From: Dehalococcoidia bacterium
Lineage (GTDB): Bacteria; Chloroflexota; Dehalococcoidia; Bin125
NCBI GenBank assembly: GCA_022822855.1
Contig: JAJDYG010000033.1
Location: forward strand, 1 to 64,000
DNA length: 64,000 nucleotides
Direction of reading: 5' to 3'
Shown: piece by piece, positions 43,662-53,278 of the stretch
Layout: the number at the start of each line of letters is the position of its first letter
Numbering within the stretch: position 1 is the stretch's first letter
The notes under the pieces: model-generated
Told to the model about the DNA's origin: nothing
Database searches by the model: none
The model's input: only the letters and a program-made list of their open reading frames with translations
Made by a program: the position numbers and the translations under genes

Positions 43662-44510
43662 ATGTCTATCGCAGTCGTCACCGACTCAGCCTCCGACCTC
43701 GAGCAGGGTCAGATCGAGGGCATCACCGTCGTGCCCCTGCATCTCCACTTTGGCGACGAGGTGTTTGAGGACGGCGTCACGCTGACCAAGCATGACTTCT
43801 GGCAGCGCCTTGACCGAGTCCTCGAGCAGGACGGCGTGCTGCCTACCACCTCCCAGCCGTCTCCCGGAGCATTCCGCGATGTCTACCAACAGTTGATCGA
43901 CGACGGCGCTGACGGCGTGATCTCGATCCACATCAGCGGCAAACTCTCAGGCACCCTCAACTCCGCCCGCCAGGGCGCTTCTCTGCTCGAGAACGCGCCT
44001 CCCTTCGCCTTTGTCGACACCGAGTCCGCTTCGATGTCGGTCGCCTGGGCCGCCCAGGCCGCCCTCGACGCCGCCAGCGGCGGCGCGAGCGTCGATCAGG
44101 CCGCCGACGCCGCGCGAGCGGTCGCCGACCGCTCACGGGCCATCCTGTTCGTCGAGACGCTCGACTACCTCCAGCGAGGTGGACGCATCGGACGCGCCCG
44201 GCACCTCGCGGGACGCCTGCTGCGCATGCGGCCCCTGTTGGAAGTCATTGACGGTGAGATCGTCGATGTCGAGAAGCCGCGCACGCGCAAGAAGGCGCTC
44301 GATCGACTCTACGCGCAGATCATGTCTCCGAGCGCGCCGGAGCGCGTCGCGATCATGCACGGCGGCGCTGAGGCCGACGCCCGCGAACTCGCCGACCGCG
44401 TCTCCGCTGCATGCGACGGCATGACAGTGCCCGTTATCCTCTCCGCCCCCGTGATCGGCGCCCATGTCGGACCGGGCACAGTTGGAGCCTCGGTACTGCG
44501 ACCAGCCTGA
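43662..44510 (+). CDS. DegV family fatty-acid-binding protein (FakB-like)
   Basis: 282 aa. IAVVTDSASDLEQ, VPLHLHFGDEVFEDGVTL, TSQPSPGAF, ISIHISGKLSGTLNSA, VDTESASMSVAWAA, and LDYLQRGGRIGRA are DegV motifs. Presents fatty acid to FakA for phosphorylation. Its TGA overlaps the recG ATG. Confidence 0.9.
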   Translation: MSIAVVTDSASDLEQGQIEGITVVPLHLHFGDEVFEDGVTLTKHDFWQRLDRVLEQDGVLPTTSQPSPGAFRDVYQQLIDDGADGVISIHISGKLSGTLNSARQGASLLENAPPFAFVDTESASMSVAWAAQAALDAASGGASVDQAADAARAVADRSRAILFVETLDYLQRGGRIGRARHLAGRLLRMRPLLEVIDGEIVDVEKPRTRKKALDRLYAQIMSPSAPERVAIMHGGAEADARELADRVSAACDGMTVPVILSAPVIGAHVGPGTVGASVLRPA

Positions 44511-47107
44511 TGACGACCGAGCGCCGGCCCACGCAAACGCTCCAGTCCATGCTGGCCCTGGAAGAGAAGCTCGGCTACGAGGACCGCGCCGTCGCCGGCG
44601 GCCTCGACACATACCTGCGCAACGTGCTCAAGGACGGCGATCAGGCCCACTTCTTCAAGCGAATCGTCGCCGACCTGCCCCAGCGCGGATACGCCTCGCT
44701 CACCCCGCAGCAGCGGGAGCGCTGGGCCTCGAGCGTTCGCGCCAGGTTGCGCCCCGGCGCGTCACCCAGACAGCCGAACCAGCCGACCAGGTCCAAACAG
44801 GCCCGACCAGGCTCGAGTGACGAAACCTGGACGCACGAGGACGAACCTCCCCCAGCACCCGCGAAATCGTCTCGAGATCCCGGCGAATCATCCCGAAGTC
44901 TGGACAGATCTGGACAGATCCGAACACCAAAACGCACGAAGTCCAGTCGTAGACGCCCCGCCGCCACATTCGACGACGAAAACCCCCTCGCCCGAGACGT
45001 CGCCGTCCTCGGCCGCATCCCACCGATCTCTCGCAAGGCCCTGACCTCCCTTGGAATCAAGACGATCTACGACCTGCTCTGGCATCTGCCCAGACGTTAC
45101 GAGGACTGGCGCAACGTCCGCACCATCGCCGAAGCCCTCGAAGGCGTCGAACTCACCATCGTCGCCGAGATCGCCAGCATCGGCGTCAAGCACCTGCGCG
45201 GCGGACGCAAAGCAACCGAAGCCATCGTCCGCGACGGCACCGGCAGCCTGCGCGTCTGGTGGTGGTCCCAGCCCTATCTCGCTCGTACCTTGCAGCCCGG
45301 AATGCGTGTCGGACTCTCGGGCAAGATCGAGATTCGCGGGCGCCAACTCCGGATGGCTTCGCCCGAGTGGGAACGCCTCGACGATCCCGACGACGACACG
45401 GTGCACGTGGGCAGGCTCTCGCCGGTCTATCCGCGGACGAGGGGGTTGCCGAACCGAACGATCCGCCGGCTAGCCCACGCAGCCGTACGCGACTATCTGC
45501 CGCTCCTCGCCGAGTCGCTCCCTCCGCGGATCGTCTCGGAGCAGGGCTTCCCCTCCGAGGCCGAGGCACTGCGGATCATCCACTTTCCCGACCGGCTCGA
45601 GGATGTCGATCTCGCAAAACAGCGGATCGCCTTCCAGGAGCTGCTCTCGATCCAGCTCGCCGTCCTCGCGCGCAAGCGCGAGGCGAGGCTCAGGGCCGAT
45701 GCCCCGCCGATCCCGATGCCCGGCGACTTCCTCGATACCTTCATCGGCGCGCTGCCCTTCGAGTTGACGACGGCCCAGCAGCGAGTCCTGACCGAGATCC
45801 GCAATGACATGTTCCGCCGCGAGCCCATGGCCCGTCTGCTCCAGGGCGATGTTGGCTCCGGCAAGACGGTCGTCGCAGCAGCGGCAATGTTGGCCGCCGT
45901 GCGAGCGAAACACCAGACCGTCCTGATGGCGCCGACCGAGGTGTTGGCCTCCCAGCACTACGAGACCTTTCAGCGCCTCTTCGCCGGCAAGGAGCATTCA
46001 GGCGGCGACCAGCTCTGGTACGACTTCAGTCTCGCCCCCGCCTTGGGCCGTCCGGTCCGGATGGCCCTCTTGACCGGCAGCGTGCGGGCCGCGCGCAAGC
46101 GGCAGATTCATCAGGAGATGGCAAGCGGAACGCTCGACCTCGTGGTCGGCACCCACGCCCTGATCCAGGAGAGCGCCAACTTCAACGACCTCGGCCTCGC
46201 GGTCGTCGACGAGCAGCACCGCTTCGGCGTACTCCAGCGCGACGCGCTGCGCAGCAAGGGCCGCAGCCCGCACCTGCTCGTCATGACTGCGACCCCGATC
46301 CCGCGCACCCTGGCGCTCACCGTTTATGGCGAGCTCGATTCCTCCGTCATCGACGAGCTGCCCCCGGGCAGGCAGCGCGTCCGGACCCAGGTCGTCGAGC
46401 CGTCCCAACGAGAGCTGGTCTACCAACGAATCCGCGAAGAGGCGGCTCAAGGTCGTCAGACGTTCGTCATTTGTCCGCTGGTCGAGGAGTCGGACAAGCT
46501 CGAAGCTGAAGCGGCGACCGAGCAATTTGAGTTCCTGCGCACCGGGCCGCTGCGCGATCTGGCGCCAAGAATCCGGCTCCTTCACGGGCGGATGTCATCC
46601 GACGAGAAACGGGCGATGATGGCGGATCTCACCAATGGCGAGGCGGACGTCCTCGTGTCGACTATCGTCGTCGAGGTCGGCGTCGACCTCCCCAAGGCAA
46701 CGGTCATGGTGGTCGAAGGCGCCGAACGATTCGGGCTCGCCCAACTGCACCAGCTCCGCGGCCGCGTCGGCCGGAGCAATCTGCCCTCGGTCTGTTATCT
46801 GGTTTCTGATACGGACCTCGAGCAGAGCCAGCGCCGTCTCGACCTCATGGTTCAAACCGGAAACGGGTTCGAACTCGCCGAAGCCGACCTCGAAATGCGC
46901 GGCCCGGGAGAGTACTTCGGCACGAGGCAGTCCGGCCTTCCTGAATTGCGCGTCGCCAAACTGACCGATCATCACACCCTCAGCCTGGCCCGAAACTGGG
47001 CCAACCGAATCCTTGATGACGATCCGCATCTGCGAGCGCCGGAGCATCGTCTGCTACGGGCGCGAGCCCAGAGCCTGAACGTCTCCGGCGCGACGGCGGT
47101 CCACTAG
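44510..47107 (+). CDS. recG: ATP-dependent DNA helicase RecG with repeat-expanded linker
   Basis: 865 aa. Residues 1-80: helical N-terminal domain (LGYEDRAVAGGLDTYLRN). Residues about 84-160: a disordered Pro/Ser/Arg/Gln linker whose DNA carries decamer repeats. Then OB/wedge domain (ALEGVELTIVAEIASIG) and the helicase core: GDVGSGKTVVAAAA, DEQHRFGVLQR, TATPIPRTLAL, and HQLRGRVGRSNLPSVCYL. Unwinds stalled replication forks. The N-terminal domain and a linker are known in Chloroflexi-type RecG; the linker here is longer than standard. Confidence 0.93.
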   Translation: MTTERRPTQTLQSMLALEEKLGYEDRAVAGGLDTYLRNVLKDGDQAHFFKRIVADLPQRGYASLTPQQRERWASSVRARLRPGASPRQPNQPTRSKQARPGSSDETWTHEDEPPPAPAKSSRDPGESSRSLDRSGQIRTPKRTKSSRRRPAATFDDENPLARDVAVLGRIPPISRKALTSLGIKTIYDLLWHLPRRYEDWRNVRTIAEALEGVELTIVAEIASIGVKHLRGGRKATEAIVRDGTGSLRVWWWSQPYLARTLQPGMRVGLSGKIEIRGRQLRMASPEWERLDDPDDDTVHVGRLSPVYPRTRGLPNRTIRRLAHAAVRDYLPLLAESLPPRIVSEQGFPSEAEALRIIHFPDRLEDVDLAKQRIAFQELLSIQLAVLARKREARLRADAPPIPMPGDFLDTFIGALPFELTTAQQRVLTEIRNDMFRREPMARLLQGDVGSGKTVVAAAAMLAAVRAKHQTVLMAPTEVLASQHYETFQRLFAGKEHSGGDQLWYDFSLAPALGRPVRMALLTGSVRAARKRQIHQEMASGTLDLVVGTHALIQESANFNDLGLAVVDEQHRFGVLQRDALRSKGRSPHLLVMTATPIPRTLALTVYGELDSSVIDELPPGRQRVRTQVVEPSQRELVYQRIREEAAQGRQTFVICPLVEESDKLEAEAATEQFEFLRTGPLRDLAPRIRLLHGRMSSDEKRAMMADLTNGEADVLVSTIVVEVGVDLPKATVMVVEGAERFGLAQLHQLRGRVGRSNLPSVCYLVSDTDLEQSQRRLDLMVQTGNGFELAEADLEMRGPGEYFGTRQSGLPELRVAKLTDHHTLSLARNWANRILDDDPHLRAPEHRLLRARAQSLNVSGATAVH
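44766..44946. repeat. Decamer-phased array inside recG
   Basis: AGCCGACCAG, GTCCAAACAG, GCCCGACCAG, GCTCGAGTGA, CGAAACCTGG run in exact 10-bp steps. A second block is TGGACAGATC, TGGACAGATC, CGAACACCAA, AACGCACGAA. Frame is retained through the linker. Confidence 0.65.
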
Positions 47108-47114
47108 CACGCCC

Positions 47115-47225
47115 TGTTCTTCCCCCGCTTCGCGGGAGGAGAAGGCACCTTCTGCTTCCCATCGCCCCCCGCGAAGCGGGGGGAAGCCTGCCCCGCACTT
47201 GATGCGGGGATGTCACGGAGTGACA
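47115..47225. repeat. Cluster of four hairpins between recG and argS
   Basis: Hairpins: CCCGC-TTC-GCGGG (47124-47136), CCCCCCGC-GAA-GCGGGGGG (47165-47183), CCCCGCA-CTTGA-TGCGGGG (47191-47209) and TGTCAC-GGA-GTGACA (47211-47225). The third shares GAAGCCTGCCCCG and the CTTGA loop with the element at 2590-2616, but with covarying stem pairs. Confidence 0.65.
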
Positions 47226-47325
47226 GAGCGGGGCTCTCCCTGCTACCCAACTGCCCGATATCCTGATGGTTCGGTCGATGGCCCCGTAGAGTGACGATCG
47301 ATTGACTGGGGAAAGCAACAGAGAC

Positions 47326-49017
47326 ATGGCGCGCGCGACTCGGGATCTGGTTGGCGAACTGGTTCGCAATGCTCTGGAGTTGGCCCAGGCCGACAGGGCG
47401 CTGCCTCCAATTCCTCCGATCGAGCTACGAATCGAACGACCCAAGGAGCGCGAGCACGGAGACTACTCGTGCAACGTGGCCCTCAGGCTGGCCAGCGCCG
47501 TCCGCATGCCGCCGATGGAGGTCGCCTCCGCCATCGCCCAGCGAATCATGCGCACCGAACCGGTCGCCGACGTCGATGTCGCCCGTCCCGGGTTCATCAA
47601 CATCAAGCTCGATGCCGACTGGCAACGCGGACAGTTGCTGTCCGTGATCGAGGCGGGCGATGCCTGGGGCCGGATTGACATCGGCTCGGGCCACCGCGTC
47701 CAGGTCGAGTTCGTTTCCGCAAACCCAACCGGACCGTTGCAGGTCGGCAACGGACGCGGGGCCGTCCTCGGCGACGCGCTCGCCTCCGTGCTCGATGCGG
47801 CCGGATTCGAGGTCGAGCGCGAGTACTACGTCAACGACGCCGGAGCGCAGATTCGGCTTTTCGGCCGAACCCTGTTCGCCCGTTACCAGCAACAGTTCGG
47901 ACGTGAGGTTCCGCTGCCCGACGGCGGCTACCAGGGCGCATACATGGTGGACGTGGCTCGGCGGCTCAAAGAGGAATCGGGCGACCGCTGGCTGGAGAAC
48001 AGTGAGGATCCGCCCAGCGAGCTGTCCGAGCGCGGACTGCAACTGATGGTCGAGCAGATTCGCAGCGACCTCGCGCTGCTCCGCGTCGAATTCGACAATT
48101 GGCAGCGAGAGTCGGCCCTCTACGACCAGGCCAACGGCTCCGACGGCCAGTCCACCTATGACGTCGCAATGGGCCGACTGCGCGACGGCGCGTTTGTCAT
48201 CGAGAAGGAAGGCGCGGTCTGGTTCCGCTCGGAAGATCTGGGCGACGACAAAGACAACGTCCTGATCCGATCATCCGGCGAACCGACCTACTTCGCCTCG
48301 GATGTCGCTTACCACTACGACAAGTTCCTGACTCGGAGCTTCGACACCGTCATCGACGTCTGGGGCGCCGATCATCAGGGCCACGTCGCGCGCACCAAGG
48401 CTGCGGTCTCGGCCGTCGGCGGCGACGGCGAGGCGCTCGAAGTCCTGCTCTACCAGCTCGTTCACTTGCGACGCGGCGAAGAGCGCGTACGGATGTCCAA
48501 GCGAACCGGCGAGATTGTCACGCTGCGCGAACTGATCGAGGAAGTAGGCTCCGACGCCGCCCGATTTTTCATGCTCCAACGCTCGGCCGACGCGCAGATG
48601 GACTTCGACCTCGCGGCGGCCGCTTCCGCTGACCCCCGCCAGAATCCTGCCTCATACGTGAAGTACGCGCACGCGCGCTGCGCCAGCGTCCTGCGCAACG
48701 CCGAGGAAGCGGGACTCTCCCCCTCTTCGGATCATCTGGAAGTGCTGAGCGAAGAGCAGGAAACCGCGTTGATCGGTGAGATCCTGCGCCTGCCCGAGCT
48801 GGTCGCGGATATGGCGACCAAGCGCGAGCCGCATCATCTCACCTACTACGCGCAGGGTCTGGCCCAGGCGTTCACCCAGTTCTACGACGCGCATCGAATC
48901 GTCGTGCCGGACGAGCCGGAACGATCTGGCGCTCGATTGACCCTGACTCAGGCCTCGCAGGCGGCGCTCGCCGCAGCGCTGCGCTTGATCGGTGTCGAGG
49001 CGCCCGACGAGATGTAA
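47326..49017 (+). CDS. argS: Arginyl-tRNA synthetase
   Basis: 563 aa class I synthetase. N-terminal Add-1 domain, HIGH-like PTGPLQVGNGRG (HVGN variant QVGN), KMS-like RMSKRTGEIVTLRELIEEVG, and the C-terminal anticodon-binding DALR domain (SYVKYAHARCASVLRNA). ATG 47326 chosen over TTG 47302, with GGGGAAAG about ten bases upstream. Follows the repeat cluster. The HIGH motif has Gln for the first His, so recheck function. Confidence 0.93.
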   Translation: MARATRDLVGELVRNALELAQADRALPPIPPIELRIERPKEREHGDYSCNVALRLASAVRMPPMEVASAIAQRIMRTEPVADVDVARPGFINIKLDADWQRGQLLSVIEAGDAWGRIDIGSGHRVQVEFVSANPTGPLQVGNGRGAVLGDALASVLDAAGFEVEREYYVNDAGAQIRLFGRTLFARYQQQFGREVPLPDGGYQGAYMVDVARRLKEESGDRWLENSEDPPSELSERGLQLMVEQIRSDLALLRVEFDNWQRESALYDQANGSDGQSTYDVAMGRLRDGAFVIEKEGAVWFRSEDLGDDKDNVLIRSSGEPTYFASDVAYHYDKFLTRSFDTVIDVWGADHQGHVARTKAAVSAVGGDGEALEVLLYQLVHLRRGEERVRMSKRTGEIVTLRELIEEVGSDAARFFMLQRSADAQMDFDLAAAASADPRQNPASYVKYAHARCASVLRNAEEAGLSPSSDHLEVLSEEQETALIGEILRLPELVADMATKREPHHLTYYAQGLAQAFTQFYDAHRIVVPDEPERSGARLTLTQASQAALAAALRLIGVEAPDEM

Positions 49018-49056
49018 TGATTGAGTAGAGACGGCCAGCCAGAGCAGGAGACGATC

Positions 49057-50070
49057 ATGCAAGAGCGGCAGGATCGCGTGTTCGCGGGGATCCGCGCCAC
49101 GGGACGGCAGCACATCGGCAACTACCTGGGCGCGATCCAGAACTTCGTCGCGCTGCAGGACAAGTACGAGTGCATCTACTCAATCGTCGATCTGCATTCG
49201 CTGACGACGCTGACCGACACCGAGCAACTCCGCGATCACGTGCGCGAGACCGCGCTCGACCTGCTCGCGGCCGGGATTCGCCCCGAAGAGACGATCCTCT
49301 ACGCGCAGAGTCATGTGCCGGAGATTTCAGAGCTGCATCTCTTGCTCTCGATGGTCACGCCGATCGGCCGGCTGATGAATGTGCCCACCTTCAAGGAGAA
49401 GGCCAAGTCGCAGCCCGAGAACGTCAACTACGGGTTGGTCGGATATCCGGTGCTGCAAACCGCAGACATCGTGCTCTACCGAGCCAGCAAGGTGCCGGTC
49501 GGCGAGGATCAGTTGCCCCATCTGGAGCTGGCCCGCGAGATTGTGCGCCGCTTCAACAACATCTTCGGCGACACCTTCCCCGAGCCCGAGGCCGAACTGA
49601 CCAGCGCGCCGATGGTGCTGGGCTTCGACAACCGCAAGATGTCCAAGTCCTACGGCAACGCGGTCGACATGGCCGCCTCCCCAGACGAGACCTTCCAGGC
49701 GATCCGCACCGCGATCACCGACCCGCAGCGTGTGCGCCGAACCGATCCCGGCCGGCCCGAAGTCTGCAACGTCTACTCACTGCACGGGTTCTTCGGCCCC
49801 GAGAAGCAGCCGGAGATCGCCTCAGCCTGCCGCAGCGCCGAGATCGGTTGCGTCGACTGCAAGAAGCAGTTGTCGGACTCTGTCAACGACTACTTCGCGC
49901 CGATCCGCGCGCGCCGCGAAGAGCTTGCGGCCGATCCGGACGCCGTCGACGAGATCCTGATCGACGGAGCCCGTCGCGCCCGCGTCATCGCCGCTGAAGT
50001 CCTGGCCGACGTCAAAGAGGCAATCGGCCTGCCGGCGTCCCTCCCCGAGGTGGCCAGAGCTGTCCGCTAA
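49057..50070 (+). CDS. trpS: Tryptophanyl-tRNA synthetase
   Basis: 337 aa class I synthetase. HIGH-like GRQHIGNYLGAI, KMSKS-type FDNRKMSKSYGNAVDM, and PEICNVY-like segment PEVCNVYSLHGFF. Residue length fits bacterial TrpRS (330-350). AGGAGA seven bases before ATG 49057; the TTG at 49021 is not supported. Confidence 0.95.
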   Translation: MQERQDRVFAGIRATGRQHIGNYLGAIQNFVALQDKYECIYSIVDLHSLTTLTDTEQLRDHVRETALDLLAAGIRPEETILYAQSHVPEISELHLLLSMVTPIGRLMNVPTFKEKAKSQPENVNYGLVGYPVLQTADIVLYRASKVPVGEDQLPHLELAREIVRRFNNIFGDTFPEPEAELTSAPMVLGFDNRKMSKSYGNAVDMAASPDETFQAIRTAITDPQRVRRTDPGRPEVCNVYSLHGFFGPEKQPEIASACRSAEIGCVDCKKQLSDSVNDYFAPIRARREELAADPDAVDEILIDGARRARVIAAEVLADVKEAIGLPASLPEVARAVR

Positions 50071-50072
50071 CT

Positions 50073-50193
50073 CAGACCTCCCCCTCTGGGGGAGGTGGCA
50101 CGAAGTGCCTGAGGGGGCCCTCCGTCCGCTGGGGCTAGACCCTGCTGGCCCCCTCTGCCGCTACGCGGCATCTCCCCCAAAGGGGGAAATCTG
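50073..50193. repeat. MITE-like palindromic element
   Basis: 121 bp with imperfect terminal inverted repeats CAGACCTCCCCCT (50073) and the complement of AGGGGGAAATCTG (end 50193), two mismatches. Internal hairpins GGCAC-GAA-GTGCC and TGCCGC-TAC-GCGGCA. Lies exactly between the convergent trpS and F420-reductase stops, so could act as a two-way terminator. Confidence 0.65.
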
Positions 50194-50198
50194 AAGCC

Positions 50199-50660
50199 TT
50201 ACTTGCGCTCCAACACCACGATCGGAATCTGCCGGCCGGCCCCTCCGGCGCGGACGGCATAGTCCAGGTAGGGCGAGAAGTCCTTGGCCATCAGCGCGAA
50301 GAGCTTGTCCCGCTCGGCGCCCTCGGCGGTCCGCGCGGTGGCCTCGAACTGCTCGGTGCCGACCATCAACTGGACATCCGGGTTGGCGTCGAGGTTCAGG
50401 TACCAGGCCGGGTGACTCCTCGCGCCGCCCTTGCTTGCCACGATCACGTAGGCGTCTTCGGACTCGCCGTAGATCAGCGGCAGCGTGCGCCATTCACCTG
50501 ATTTGCGGCCCTTGGCTGCCAACAGCAGACAGGGGATCGGGCCCGAGCCGTCGGGGCGGTCCCACATGTGTCCCTCTGCGCCGCCCGAGCCGAGGTACTG
50601 CTCGGTGTGCTCGCGGATCCAGTCTGGGAGGTTGGGGTCGACGCTGAAGATGTCGGACAT
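50199..50660 (-). CDS. Nitroreductase/F420-dependent (DDN-type) oxidoreductase
   Basis: 153 aa flavin-reductase-like split barrel. Strands PCLLLAAKGRKSGEWRTLPLIY, YVIVASKGGARSHPAWYLNLDANPDVQLMVG and the C-terminal RQIPIVVLER are diagnostic of the DDN/F420H2-dependent family. Together with the LLM gene at 6 kb this suggests F420 use. Cofactor assignment is by family only. Confidence 0.88.
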   Translation of the reverse strand: MSDIFSVDPNLPDWIREHTEQYLGSGGAEGHMWDRPDGSGPIPCLLLAAKGRKSGEWRTLPLIYGESEDAYVIVASKGGARSHPAWYLNLDANPDVQLMVGTEQFEATARTAEGAERDKLFALMAKDFSPYLDYAVRAGGAGRQIPIVVLERK

Positions 50661-50704
50661 GCTGGTTCTCTCTTCTTGTGCGGTGTTCTCGATCGCGGTT
50701 GAGT

Positions 50705-52273
50705 CTAAGGCCGGACGCCGGCTTTGCCCTTGACGCCGAGGTCGGCCGAGATGGTGTCGTAGGCATGCTCGAGGAAGCGGTGGATGTAGGAGCGGGTCTG
50801 ACGCGGATCGATGATGTCTTCGATGCCGAAGGCCTCGGCGGTGCGGAAGGGGTTGCGGAACTGGAGCAGGTGATCCTCGAGCTCGCGGCGACGCTTGTCT
50901 GGGTCGGGGGCGCTCTCGATCTCGCGGCGGTAGGCGGCGGCGACGCCGCCCTCGATCGGGATTGATCCCCAGTCGCCGGAGGGCCAGCCGACGCGGTAGT
51001 TGATCGTGCCCACGTTGGCGGTCGCCTGCCCGGCCATGCCGTAGTTCTTGCGCGTGATCACGGTGAAGACCGGGACGGTGGCGAGATAGGTCGCCCAGTA
51101 GGCGCGCATGCCGTGACGCAGCGTGCCGGTTGCTTCGGCTTGCGGTCCGAGCATGAAGCCGGGCACGTCGGCGATGAAGACGATGGGGATGTGGAAGTGG
51201 TCGCAAAGTTCGACGAAGTGGCCCTGTTTGTCGGCCGAGTCGGCCGTCATCGCGCCGGCCAGCATGCTCGGGTTGTTGGCGACGATGCCGACGACATAAC
51301 CGCCGACGCGGGCGAGGAGCGTATGCACGGTGGTGCCGAACTCGGGCTTGATCTCGAAGAACTCGCCGTCGTCGACCAGCATCTTGACCAGCTTGAGCAT
51401 GTTGTAGGGACGGGTCCGCTTGCGCGGGATGACGCTGAGCAGCGCTTCCTCCTCGCGGTCGGGCGGGTCGTCGGTGGGCTTGAATGGCGGCTGCTGGTAG
51501 ACGTTCTGGGGCATGTAGCTGAGGAACGCCTTCATCTGCTCGATCGCGTCGTGCTCGTCCAGGGCGCGGTTGTCGATTGCGCCCGATTGGGCGACGTGAA
51601 TGTTTGGTCCGCCGAGTTCGTCCTTGGTGATGTCCTGGCCGAGGGCTCGCTTCACCAGCGGTGGGCCGCCGGCGAAGAGCGCGCCCTGGGGCGTCATCAC
51701 GGTGAAGTGCCCGAGCATCGCTCGTGCTGCCACGCCGCCGGCGGTGGCTCCGGCGACGCCGAACACCAGCGGCACTTCCTGGCCGGCGCGGATGTCCGGT
51801 CCGAAGACGTCGAAGCTGCTGGGCAGGTGGCCGTGACCGTCGCCTTCGGCCGCGACGTTGGCGCCGGCGCCCTCGTGGAAGACGAACAGCGGGACGCGGT
51901 ACTCGCGGGCCATGTCGGCGAGGAAGAGGCTCTTGAAGCGTTCCTGGGTGCTGATGTCGGCTGCGCCTCCGCCGACCGTGAAGTCCTCGCCGCCGACGAC
52001 GACGGAGCGTCCGTCGATCTTGGCGAGGCCGCCGATGTAGGGCAGCGGTTTGAAGTCCTTGAACTCTCGATCCTCGTAGGCGCCGTAGCCGGCGAGGCCG
52101 CCGATTTCGTGGAAGCTGCCCGGGTCGACCAGCTCGTCGATCCGCTCCCTGATAGTCAGCTTGCCCAGCTCTCGCTGGCGGTTGACGCGTTCCTCGCCGC
52201 CCATCTTGAGCGCCAGTTCGCGGCGCAGATTGAGTTCATCGACTTCGGGCTGCCAGTTGGTCGGTTCGGGCAT
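50705..52273 (-). CDS. Acyl-CoA carboxylase beta (carboxyltransferase) subunit
   Basis: 522 aa of the PccB/methylmalonyl-CoA carboxyltransferase family. ERIDELVDPGSFHEIGGLAGYGAYED, GRSVVVGGEDFTVGGGAA, GAGANVAAEGDG, FLSYMPQNVYQQPPF, LLARVGGYVVGIVANNPSMLAGAMT, and GMRAYWATYLATVPVFTVITRKNYGMAGQA. Transfers carboxyl from biotin to an acyl-CoA, probably propionyl-, acetyl- or branched-chain. No biotin carboxylase/BCCP subunit in the window. GGAG six bases before ATG 52273. Confidence 0.9.
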   Translation of the reverse strand: MPEPTNWQPEVDELNLRRELALKMGGEERVNRQRELGKLTIRERIDELVDPGSFHEIGGLAGYGAYEDREFKDFKPLPYIGGLAKIDGRSVVVGGEDFTVGGGAADISTQERFKSLFLADMAREYRVPLFVFHEGAGANVAAEGDGHGHLPSSFDVFGPDIRAGQEVPLVFGVAGATAGGVAARAMLGHFTVMTPQGALFAGGPPLVKRALGQDITKDELGGPNIHVAQSGAIDNRALDEHDAIEQMKAFLSYMPQNVYQQPPFKPTDDPPDREEEALLSVIPRKRTRPYNMLKLVKMLVDDGEFFEIKPEFGTTVHTLLARVGGYVVGIVANNPSMLAGAMTADSADKQGHFVELCDHFHIPIVFIADVPGFMLGPQAEATGTLRHGMRAYWATYLATVPVFTVITRKNYGMAGQATANVGTINYRVGWPSGDWGSIPIEGGVAAAYRREIESAPDPDKRRRELEDHLLQFRNPFRTAEAFGIEDIIDPRQTRSYIHRFLEHAYDTISADLGVKGKAGVRP

Positions 52274-52339
52274 CTCGGGCTCCAGGATTCTGCCCAATCA
52301 ACCTAGCGGATCATCGAATCTGCCTTGCCTGGGGACAAC

Positions 52340-53278
52340 TCAAGCCGATGCTGCCGCGCCGAGCCAGCCGATCAGCATGACGGGCAGAAACGGCACAATC
52401 AACCAACGCTGGAGGATGAGACGTACCTCGGAGACTCGACGCATCAGCATCCAGATGCAGAACAGTCCGGCGATGATGAAGTAGAGCAGCGGCCCCAGCA
52501 GCCAGGCCAGGTTGCCGCCGGACAGGTTGATCGAAGCCGCCGCGAGGGCCAGCCCGGCGGCGAGCACAGCCCAGGACATCGAGATGGCCGTGTCGATCCC
52601 CAACCAGTGCAAGACCGATCGGGAACCGTCGACATCGTCCTTCTCGAAGTCGGGCAGCTTGTAGATCATGAACGTCGCCATCCCGGTCAGCGCGCCGATC
52701 GGGATGACCCAGAGCAGATGCGCATTGGGGAAGCCTTCGTCGACCGCCTGGATCGCGCCGACGGGCAGTAGAACGCCGATCAGCGCGAAGGCGAGGAAGC
52801 CGAGGACCGATCCTCGCCAGGCCACGTTGTAGAGCACGCTGGAGGCGAGCATCGCCAGACCGATCACGCCCACGCGCCAGTCCGTAGCGAAACCGACCGT
52901 CACGCCCAGCGCCGTCGGGAACGCGGCGCCCAGCAGCGCCGTCCGGGTGGAAATCTTGCCCGCAGGGATCGGACGCATCAGCCTGCTGGTCGAGTCGATT
53001 TCGCCGTCCAGCGCGTTGCCGATCAGTCCGGCCGCGTAGGCGAAGGCGACGATCATCGATCCGTACTGGAACGGCAGTCCCCAGAAGAGCGATCCTTCGG
53101 CCGCCGTCAGGACCATCAGGGCTGAGGAAAACAGCATCCAGGTACCGGTGTACGGCCGGCACATCTCGATCCAGGCCGCGGCGCGGCTGCGCGCAAACCT
53201 GATCTGCCAGGAGACCGGCGGCTCGGGTTGCTGGTCCGACTGTTGGTCTGCCTGATCGTCTGGCTCGAGTGCATTCAC
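52340..53278 (-). CDS. UbiA-family prenyltransferase
   Basis: 312 aa with about eight membrane helices. First aspartate-rich motif GNALDGEIDSTSR and second DFEKDDVDGSR are both present, so Mg-dependent prenyl transfer to an aromatic or other acceptor is likely. Hydrophilic N-terminal 20 residues are Gln/Asp-rich. Similar to the 4-hydroxybenzoate/chlorophyll-synthase-type group; precise product (quinone, haem or lipid) unknown. Confidence 0.88.
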   Translation of the reverse strand: MNALEPDDQADQQSDQQPEPPVSWQIRFARSRAAAWIEMCRPYTGTWMLFSSALMVLTAAEGSLFWGLPFQYGSMIVAFAYAAGLIGNALDGEIDSTSRLMRPIPAGKISTRTALLGAAFPTALGVTVGFATDWRVGVIGLAMLASSVLYNVAWRGSVLGFLAFALIGVLLPVGAIQAVDEGFPNAHLLWVIPIGALTGMATFMIYKLPDFEKDDVDGSRSVLHWLGIDTAISMSWAVLAAGLALAAASINLSGGNLAWLLGPLLYFIIAGLFCIWMLMRRVSEVRLILQRWLIVPFLPVMLIGWLGAAASA

